Shown piece after piece: positions 14,284 to 18,992 of a stretch of DNA of 18,992 nt (position 1 is the first letter of the stretch; each line of letters opens with the position of its first letter). The stretch lies in contig DATIPA010000231.1 in NCBI GenBank assembly GCA_035472475.1, positions 1-18,992 on the forward strand, in the 5' to 3' direction. The translations under genes were made by a program, and so were the position numbers. A model generated the notes under the pieces. That model saw only the letters and a program-made list of their open reading frames with translations, was not told the DNA's origin and did not search any database. Source of the DNA: JAFAXD01 sp035472475. GTDB lineage: Bacteria > Pseudomonadota > Alphaproteobacteria > Rhizobiales > Xanthobacteraceae.

Positions 14284-14457
14284 TTACCGGCCGGCTTTGA
14301 GCACGTCCGTCATGTTGGAGAAAGCGCTCTTGAGCTGACCGCTCAGCGTGTTGAGCACCGCGATGATGGCGACCGAAATGCCGGCTGCCACGAGGCCATA
14401 TTCGACCGCGGTCGCGCCCGACTCATCCCGGACGAAGCGCAGCAGCAGACTCTTCAT
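14284..14457 (-). CDS. flp: Flp/Fap-type pilin
   Basis: A 57-residue Flp pilin, the structural subunit of Tad pili used for adhesion. The basic leader MKSLLLRFVRDESG is followed by ATAVEYGLVAAGISVAIIAV. This is the standard prepilin pattern, with cleavage after Gly14, Glu at +5 and Tyr at +6, then a single hydrophobic helix. The C-terminal part (NTLSGQLKSAFSNMTDVLK) is the usual short amphipathic tail. The start has CAGGAGT seven bases upstream. The gene is short and easily missed. It is co-transcribed with the prepilin peptidase that would process it. Confidence 0.95.
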   Translation of the reverse strand: MKSLLLRFVRDESGATAVEYGLVAAGISVAIIAVLNTLSGQLKSAFSNMTDVLKAGR

Positions 14458-14524
14458 CGCCGTACTCCTGGTATCACGCGGCCATGTCTGACCGGGCGCG
14501 ACATTAACGGAGAGGCGTTGCGTT

Positions 14525-14582
14525 GTGGTTAAACCAAGGGTGGAAAGAGCGCGCGCGATCCGTCGCCGGACACAGTGGTTAA
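14525..14582 (-). promoter_or_regulatory. Two TTAACCAC boxes upstream of flp (CtrA-like half-sites)
   Basis: On the flp strand the octamer TTAACCAC occurs twice, as the complement of 14525-14532 and of 14575-14582, that is about 68 and 118 bases before the start codon. It matches seven of eight positions of the alphaproteobacterial CtrA half-site TTAACCAT. The proximal copy also sits in the dyad TGGTT-A-AACCA (14526-14536). CtrA is known to activate pilin genes in Caulobacter; that it acts here is inference. Confidence 0.4.
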
Positions 14583-14613
14583 CGGATCCTATCGGCGCCG
14601 AACCGAAGGCCGA

Positions 14614-15066
14614 TCATCCGATCGGCAGTTCGGTCGTCGACTTGATTTTTTCCATGGCAAACCGCGAGGTCACGTTCTTGAGCGGCACCGTTGCGATCAG
14701 CCGCTTGTAAAACGCGTCATAGCCCGGGATGTCCGGCACCACGACCCGCAGCATGTAATCGACGTCGCCGGCCATGCGGTAGAACTCCATCACCTCGGGC
14801 AGACCGGACACCACGTCGGCGAACCGCTTGAGCCATTCTTCCGAATGGTCACCGGTCTCGACCGAGACGAACACGGTGACCCCGAGGCCAAGCCGGTCCT
14901 GATCGACAATCGCCACGCGCCGTTGAATGACACCATCGGCTTCCAGCCGCTGGATTCGCTTCCAGCACGGCGTCGATGACAGGCCCACGCGGTTGCCGAT
15001 CTCGGCGACGGAAAGGGAAGCGTCTTTTTGCAGGACTGCGAGAATCTTCCGGTCAATGGCATCCAT
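14614..15066 (-). CDS. Lrp/AsnC-family transcriptional regulator
   Basis: A 150-residue DNA-binding regulator. The N-terminal winged helix-turn-helix (1-60: MDAIDRKILAVLQKDASLS, then VAEIGNRVGLSSTPCWKRI) matches the Lrp/AsnC family closely, with the usual SxxxCWxRIxRLE recognition helix. The C-terminal RAM domain (65-145), with MAGDVDYMLRVVVPD (98-112), binds amino acids and forms oligomers. Such proteins usually regulate themselves and neighbouring amino-acid metabolism or transport genes. An Lrp-like palindrome lies 16-30 bases upstream of the start. The divergent neighbour is a tiny membrane protein. The effector is unknown. Confidence 0.94.
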   Translation of the reverse strand: MDAIDRKILAVLQKDASLSVAEIGNRVGLSSTPCWKRIQRLEADGVIQRRVAIVDQDRLGLGVTVFVSVETGDHSEEWLKRFADVVSGLPEVMEFYRMAGDVDYMLRVVVPDIPGYDAFYKRLIATVPLKNVTSRFAMEKIKSTTELPIG

Positions 15067-15081
15067 TTGCGGCTTTATCCA

Positions 15082-15096
15082 TAGAACATTCTTCTA
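15082..15096. promoter_or_regulatory. Probable Lrp-type operator
   Basis: TAGAACATTCTTCTA is the core of the dyad ATAGAA-CATTC-TTCTAT (15081-15097). It fits 13 of 15 positions of the E. coli Lrp consensus YAGHAWATTWTDCTR, the two misses being C at the W positions. A weaker second match (11 of 15) lies at 15123-15137, about four helical turns away. The location directly upstream of an lrp-family gene suggests autoregulation and possibly control of the divergent small gene. Confidence 0.6.
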
Positions 15097-15225
15097 TGCT
15101 ATCGGCGACGGTGGCGGGTGTATAGAAAAATCTTTCACGAGATGGCGGGCCGCGGCGCTGGTGCCGTGACAGCCGAACGGTCCGTGAGTGGCGTTGCCGG
15201 AGAACCCGCTATATCTTCACGGCGG

Positions 15226-15240
15226 CAACAGGTCCTGTTG
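15226..15240. promoter_or_regulatory. Inverted repeat just upstream of the small membrane protein gene
   Basis: CAACAGG-T-CCTGTTG is a 7-1-7 inverted repeat that ends at the G-run GGGGA, the probable ribosome-binding site of the gene starting at 15251. It could be an operator, or an RNA fold limiting ribosome access. No consensus is recognised. Confidence 0.4.
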
Positions 15241-15250
15241 GGGATGGCAC

Positions 15251-15346
15251 ATGGACCCGAACTACGCGCCGGTCGCGTATTTCGTTCTGGCTGCACTGGC
15301 GGCGATTATCATCGGTATCGCGTTTGCCCTTTGGCACGTTCTCTAA
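15251..15346 (+). CDS. 31-residue single-span membrane protein, function unknown
   Basis: A very short frame with ATG, a GGGGA ribosome-binding site six bases upstream and a TAA stop. The product has a polar start (MDPNYAPV), then a continuous hydrophobic segment of about 20 residues (9-28, with LAALAAIIIGIAFAL), and ends WHVL. This is a credible single transmembrane helix with almost no soluble part, as in small membrane proteins that modulate larger complexes. No family is recognised. It stands alone, divergent from the Lrp-type regulator (184 bp between starts) and convergent with nudC (18 bp between stops). The alternative reading, a chance hydrophobic frame, cannot be excluded. Confidence 0.6.
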   Translation: MDPNYAPVAYFVLAALAAIIIGIAFALWHVL

Positions 15347-15364
15347 GCGTGCCTTTGTCCGCCG

Positions 15365-16291
15365 CTATGCGGCCGAAGTCCCTTCTACCCAAGCCCGAAT
15401 GATGTGATGGGCGATCGCAAACGGCGGCGGCGTCGTCAGTCCGCCCGGATGCTGCCGACGCAACATCGCGGTCGCCTCCTCGCGTGAGAACCAGCGCGCA
15501 TCCTCGAGTTCGCTACGGTCGACCTTGATGTCGCTCGCAAGCGCCTGCGCGTGGCAGCCGATCATCAGCGACATCGGAAACGGCCACGGCTGGGACGCGA
15601 AATAGGTCACCGTCCCGCACGGGATGCCGGCTTCCTCCAGGGTCTCACGCCGGACCGCCTGCTCGATCGTCTCCCCGGGCTCAACAAAGCCCGCGAGGCA
15701 CGACCACATGCCCGCACCAAAGCGGCTCTGGCGGCCGAGCAGGCAGCGCTCGCCGTCAATCGCCAGCATGATCACGACCGGATCGGTACGCGGGAAGTGC
15801 TGCGTCTTGCAGTTTGGACAATCGCGCCGCCAGCCGGCATTGGTCGCAACTGTCGGCATGCCGCAGTTGGCGCAGAAACGATGGCGCGCGTGCCAGGTGA
15901 GCATCGCCTTGGCTTCCGCCAGCGCTGCGACGTGTTCGGGCGCGACCAGCCCCTGGATCGCGATCGAGCGCAGGTCGATGACGAGGTAGCCCGGCTGGCT
16001 CTTGAGCGCTTCCGCCGCCGACTGATCGATCGCGGCCCCATAGCGCGGGACGCCGCTTTGCAGGCCGAGAAACACGGTTTCGCGGATGGGGGCGAGCCCG
16101 CGCGCTTCTGTCAGGCCGAATAGCGCGTCGGGCTCGCTCGCTTTGCGCAGCACGACGAGTTCACCGCCGACCAGATAGGCGCCCGCCTCGGCATCGAGCG
16201 CGGCGAGTGAGCCATCGTCGCGGCGGTCGGCTGCGCGGTCGAGCGGGTTTGCGATGTAACCGAGAAGCGGCCTCGGTCCGAGATCGAGCAT
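15365..16291 (-). CDS. nudC: NADH pyrophosphatase NudC (Nudix hydrolase)
   Basis: A 308-residue Nudix hydrolase that splits NAD(H) into NMN(H) and AMP, and in many bacteria removes NAD caps from RNA. The zinc ribbon is Cys140/Cys143 and Cys158/Cys161. The Nudix box runs from Gly201 to Ile223 with REXXEE intact (RRETLEEAGI). The segment SQPWPFPMS (233-241) is the diagnostic NudC signature. The ATG at 16291 was chosen for GGAG nine bases upstream and because MLDLGPRPLLGYIANPLDRA aligns with the family start; the frame stays open upstream into the HIT gene without support. It lies 58 bp downstream of the HIT-family gene and is probably co-transcribed with it. Confidence 0.93.
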   Translation of the reverse strand: MLDLGPRPLLGYIANPLDRAADRRDDGSLAALDAEAGAYLVGGELVVLRKASEPDALFGLTEARGLAPIRETVFLGLQSGVPRYGAAIDQSAAEALKSQPGYLVIDLRSIAIQGLVAPEHVAALAEAKAMLTWHARHRFCANCGMPTVATNAGWRRDCPNCKTQHFPRTDPVVIMLAIDGERCLLGRQSRFGAGMWSCLAGFVEPGETIEQAVRRETLEEAGIPCGTVTYFASQPWPFPMSLMIGCHAQALASDIKVDRSELEDARWFSREEATAMLRRQHPGGLTTPPPFAIAHHIIRAWVEGTSAA

Positions 16292-16349
16292 GCGGTAACT
16301 CCGGGCGGCCGGAAACTGGCACGCCGGCCGCGACGGTGCAACGGCGTGG

Positions 16350-16790
16350 CTAAAACCCGATCCGATGACGAAGCGTGTCGACAAAATGGTCGAGCTCGGC
16401 CGGCTCATAGGCACGCGCCGGCACCGCGCCCCACACCGGCCGCGGCCACGATGCATCGGTGCGCCGGCGCGCAACGATATGGACGTGCAGCTGCGACACA
16501 AGGTTCCCAATGGCGGCGATGTTGAGCTTGTCGCACCCCGTCACCGCCCGCAGCACCTGCCCTACCAGCTCAATTTCGTCGAGTAATTGACGCCGGTCCG
16601 CCGCGTCAAGGTCGATGATCTCCGTGATGCCTGCCCGGCGCGGCACCAGCACCAGCCACGGGTAGTTCGCGTCACAGTTGACCAGCAGGCGAGAAAGCGC
16701 GAGGTCGCCGACCGGCACGGTGTCGGCGGCAAGCTGCGGATGCAATTCCCATTGGGACGGCCCGTCCGCCGATGATCGGGTTGTGGTCAT
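16350..16790 (-). CDS. HIT-family protein (nucleotide hydrolase/transferase fold)
   Basis: A 146-residue member of the histidine-triad superfamily, proteins that usually cleave nucleoside phosphoramidates or dinucleotides. The segment QLHVHIVARR (100-109) carries His102 and the presumed nucleophile His104, but the third position of the HxHxH triad is Val106. NYPWLVLVPRR (42-52) and CDKLNIAAIGN (86-96) also fit. From memory, related alphaproteobacterial proteins show the same HxHx(I/V) form, so this is probably a subfamily trait rather than decay. The start ATG has AGAAGAG upstream; an upstream extension would run into the SRP RNA promoter. The pairing with nudC suggests a joint role in nucleotide turnover. 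Confidence 0.88.
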   Translation of the reverse strand: MTTTRSSADGPSQWELHPQLAADTVPVGDLALSRLLVNCDANYPWLVLVPRRAGITEIIDLDAADRRQLLDEIELVGQVLRAVTGCDKLNIAAIGNLVSQLHVHIVARRRTDASWPRPVWGAVPARAYEPAELDHFVDTLRHRIGF

Positions 16791-16815
16791 GTGGCTCTTC
16801 TGATCCGGTCGACGC

Positions 16816-16844
16816 TTGCATTCCCTTGGCGTCCCGCTGATATA
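16816..16844 (+). promoter_or_regulatory. Sigma-70-type promoter of the SRP RNA gene
   Basis: TTGCAT (16816-16821) and GATATA (16839-16844) are separated by 17 bp. Position 16850, six bases after the -10 box, is the first base of the folded RNA. The promoter lies in the divergent gap between the HIT gene start and the RNA. Confidence 0.65.
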
Positions 16845-16849
16845 GGGGC

Positions 16850-16945
16850 GGGAGGTTGGCGGTGGACGAGCCACTCGCCAACCGGGTCAGGTCCGGAAGG
16901 AAGCAGCCCCAACGAGCTCCGGTTCGGGTCGCTCGTCAGCCTCCC
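16850..16945 (+). ncRNA. ffs: Bacterial small signal recognition particle RNA (4.5S RNA)
   Basis: The RNA binds Ffh and targets nascent membrane proteins to the membrane. The conserved tip GGTCAGGTCCGGAAGGAAGC (16884-16903), with its GGAA tetraloop and asymmetric loop, is unmistakable. The helix closes with GGGAGG (16850-16855) against CCTCCC (16940-16945) and GACGAG (16865-16870) against CTCGTC (16932-16937). The resulting length of about 96 nt is typical of alphaproteobacteria. Its place directly upstream of dnaX is common in this group. The exact 5' and 3' ends may differ by a few bases. Confidence 0.96.
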
Positions 16946-16995
16946 ACTAAACACCCGTTGACGCCATTAGCCGGAGAGCCTGCGCGGCGGACACG

Positions 16996-18816
16996 ATGAA
17001 CGACGCCCCGCTTCCGACGCCCACGGTTGCTTCCGGCTCCTATCGCGTGCTTGCACGCAAGTACCGTCCGGCCAACTTTGAAGACCTGATCGGACAGGAC
17101 GCGATGGTGCGCACGCTCTCGAATGCGTTCGAGGCCGGGCGCATCCCGCAAGCCTGGATCCTGACCGGCGTGCGCGGTGTCGGCAAGACCACGACGGCGC
17201 GCATCCTGGCGCGCGCGCTCAATTACGAGCTCGCCGACGGCAGCATTACCGCGCCCACCATCCGCATGCCGGCACTCGGCATTCACTGCCAGGCGATCAT
17301 GGAAAGCCGGCATGTGGACGTGCTGGAAATGGATGCGGCGTCCCACAACAGCGTCGACGACGTACGCCAGATCAACGACGCAATCCGCTATGCGCCGGCG
17401 TCGGCACGCTACAAGGCCTACATTCTCGACGAGGTGCACATGCTCTCCGGCGCGGCTTTCAATGCGCTGCTGAAGACCCTGGAAGAACCGCCGCCGCACG
17501 CCAAGTTCATCTTCGCTACCACCGAGATCCGCAAGGTTCCGATCACGATCCTGTCGCGCTGCCAGCGCTTCGATCTGCGTCGGGTCGAAGCCGACAAGCT
17601 GGTCAGCCACCTGGAAAGCATCGCCGGCAAGGAAAGCGTCGAGGCCGAGCCAGAAGCGCTCGCGCTGATCGCGCGCGCCGCCGAAGGTTCGGTGCGGGAC
17701 GCGCTCTCGCTGCTCGATCAGGCGATTGCACACGCGGCCGGTCCCGTGTGCGGCGAGGACGTCCGGCAAATGCTGGGGCTCGCGGACCGCACGCGCGTGA
17801 TCGATCTGTTCGAAGCGCTGCTGCGTGGCGATGCGCCGGCCGCGTTGCGCGAGCTGCGCGATCAGTACGACAGCGGCGCCGATCCCGCGGTGGTGTTGAG
17901 CGATCTCGCCGAGTTCACCCATTTCGTCACGCGCGTGAAGCTCGTACCGTCGGTCGCCGACGACCGCTCGCTAGCCGAGGTCGAGCGCACCCGCGGACGT
18001 GCGTTCGCAGCCGCGTTGTCCATGCGGGTGCTGTCGCGCACCTGGCAGATGCTGTTCAAGGGCATCCCCGAGGTGCAGACCGCGCCCAAGCCGATCGCGG
18101 CGGCCGAAATGGTCCTGGTTCGCATCGCCTACGCGGCCGATCTGCCGACGCCCGACGAGGTCGTCCGCGCGCTCGAACAGAATGGCGCGCCGGTGCGGCA
18201 ACCCGGCGGGACAAGCCCGCCGCCGGCCGCACCGCCGAGCACGGAGGCGCGCAGTTCCCCGGGGCGCGGCGAAGCGCCTCGCACCGAGACGGCGCGCGGC
18301 ACGCCTCGCATGGCGCTGGCGCCGAATCTCGCAGCTGATCCAATTCGGGACGCGCAGCCTGCCCCCAAGACCGCGCCGCAGGTCATTGCGCGGTTCGAGG
18401 ACCTGATTGCGCTTGCGGCCGAGATGCGCGATCTGCAAACCAAGGCCGCACTCGAGCGCGACATCAGGCTCGTGCGTTGCGAGGATGGTCGCCTTGAAAT
18501 TGCGCTCGAGCCGAGCGCCTCCAAGGCGCTGGTCGGCGAGCTTGGCCGCAAGCTGAGCGACTGGACCGGACGGCGCTGGATGGTCGTGGTGTCGGCCGAG
18601 CCGGGACAGCCAACGTTGCGCTCGCAACAGGAGGCGCGCCGGACCGCGCTCGAGAATGATATCCGCGCCGATCCGCTGGTACAGGCGGTGTTGGCCAAAT
18701 TCCCCGGCGCCGAAATCGTCGCGGTGCGCTCGGCCGACACCAGTCCTGCCCCCTCCGACAATGGCGACGAGCCGCCGCCGTTCGATGAGATCCCCGACTA
18801 CGATGGCGAGCCCTGA
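16996..18816 (+). CDS. dnaX: DNA polymerase III subunit gamma/tau
   Basis: A 606-residue clamp-loader ATPase that loads the sliding clamp and links the polymerases in the replisome. The opening YRVLARKYRPANFEDLIGQD (16-35) is the family hallmark. Walker A is GVRGVGKTT (58-66), Walker B DEVH (145-148), and the arginine finger Ser-Arg188-Cys lies in ILSRCQRFDLRR. The zinc module between about 78 and 105 keeps only Cys98 of the usual four cysteines. A Pro/Ala/Arg-rich linker (about 398-445) precedes the tau C-terminal domain, which ends in an acidic, proline-rich tail. No A-rich slippery sequence for programmed frameshifting is seen, so only the full-length form is expected. It follows the SRP RNA by 50 bp and precedes ybaB by 10 bp. 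Confidence 0.97.
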   Translation: MNDAPLPTPTVASGSYRVLARKYRPANFEDLIGQDAMVRTLSNAFEAGRIPQAWILTGVRGVGKTTTARILARALNYELADGSITAPTIRMPALGIHCQAIMESRHVDVLEMDAASHNSVDDVRQINDAIRYAPASARYKAYILDEVHMLSGAAFNALLKTLEEPPPHAKFIFATTEIRKVPITILSRCQRFDLRRVEADKLVSHLESIAGKESVEAEPEALALIARAAEGSVRDALSLLDQAIAHAAGPVCGEDVRQMLGLADRTRVIDLFEALLRGDAPAALRELRDQYDSGADPAVVLSDLAEFTHFVTRVKLVPSVADDRSLAEVERTRGRAFAAALSMRVLSRTWQMLFKGIPEVQTAPKPIAAAEMVLVRIAYAADLPTPDEVVRALEQNGAPVRQPGGTSPPPAAPPSTEARSSPGRGEAPRTETARGTPRMALAPNLAADPIRDAQPAPKTAPQVIARFEDLIALAAEMRDLQTKAALERDIRLVRCEDGRLEIALEPSASKALVGELGRKLSDWTGRRWMVVVSAEPGQPTLRSQQEARRTALENDIRADPLVQAVLAKFPGAEIVAVRSADTSPAPSDNGDEPPPFDEIPDYDGEP

Positions 18817-18826
18817 AGGACCACCG

Positions 18827-18992
18827 ATGCATGATTTCATGGGCCTGATGAAACAGGCCGCGGAACTCAAGACCAAAGTGGAGGCGATGCAGGCCGAGCT
18901 CGACCGCATCGAGGTCGAAGGCACCGCCGGCGGCGGGCTTGTGACCGTAAAGCTCTCCGCCAAGAGCGAACTGAAAGGTGTTCGCATCGATC
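18827..18992 (+). CDS. ybaB: YbaB/EbfC nucleoid-associated protein (N-terminal part)
   Basis: The first 55 codons of the YbaB/EbfC family, small dimeric DNA-binding proteins of about 105 residues. MHDFMGLMKQAAELKTKVEA matches the family's N-terminal helix, and EGTAGGGLVTVKLSAKSELK matches the G-(x)-GGGLV-x-V block that follows. AAGGA stands six bases before the ATG. It lies 10 bp after dnaX in the widespread dnaX-ybaB-recR operon; recR would be expected beyond the right edge. Truncated by the window end. Confidence 0.95.
   Translation, partial: MHDFMGLMKQAAELKTKVEAMQAELDRIEVEGTAGGGLVTVKLSAKSELKGVRID

Noticed and set aside
14504..14532. Full CtrA site TTAA-N7-TTAA upstream of flp
   Set aside because: The TTAA tetramers at 14504, 14529 and 14579 are spaced by 21 and 46 bases, not 7; only half-sites can be claimed.
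15361..15373. Hairpin GCCGC-TAT-GCGGC as a terminator between the small membrane protein gene and nudC
   Set aside because: The stem has only five pairs and no T-tract on either side, and it overlaps the nudC 3' end.
18190..18450. Programmed frameshift site in dnaX producing a gamma subunit
   Set aside because: No A-rich slippery heptamer is present in the linker region.
16936..18987. Two long open minus-strand frames
   Set aside because: Both are antisense to dnaX, whose identity is certain; composition is typical of GC-rich shadow frames.

Overview
The window is chromosomal DNA from a GC-rich alphaproteobacterium, most likely of the order Hyphomicrobiales (Rhizobiales; Bradyrhizobium/Xanthobacteraceae-like). 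This is inferred from base composition, from the ffs-dnaX-ybaB block next to HIT and nudC genes, and from a DnaX with a degenerate zinc module. No phage, transposase, CRISPR array, tRNA or rRNA gene was seen. The only repetitive element is a short inverted-repeat pair at 5823-5994.

Left part (1-11461) is an accessory catabolic region. It holds a partial Liv-type ABC substrate-binding protein and a single-domain MetE-like protein (both minus). Divergent from these is a plus-strand set: an HpaB/HsaA-like flavin monooxygenase, an enolase-superfamily (mandelate racemase subgroup) enzyme and an exported class-C-type serine hydrolase. A 495-bp gene-free stretch with the inverted repeats follows, then a small GYD-domain protein. 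Next is a minus-strand operon of a second enolase-superfamily enzyme, a type-B carboxylesterase and a ketopantoate-reductase-like protein. Its first start codon lies only 28 bp from that of a third, divergent enolase-superfamily gene, which is a clear paralogue of the first. Together these suggest uptake of a small organic compound, ester hydrolysis, dehydration or epimerisation of a hydroxy acid, reduction and oxygenation. The substrate cannot be read from sequence.

Middle part (11469-15346) holds an M17 aminopeptidase overlapping a cytoplasmic SH3-NlpC/P60 peptidase (probable peptide or murein-peptide recycling) and a minimal Flp pilin plus CpaA prepilin peptidase pair. After these come an Lrp/AsnC regulator with an Lrp-like palindrome at its own promoter and, divergent from it, a 31-residue single-membrane-span protein.

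Right part (15365-18992) is core housekeeping: NADH pyrophosphatase NudC and a HIT-family protein (minus). Divergent from them are the 4.5S/SRP RNA gene with a readable promoter, dnaX (tau/gamma clamp-loader subunit) and the start of ybaB, cut by the window end.
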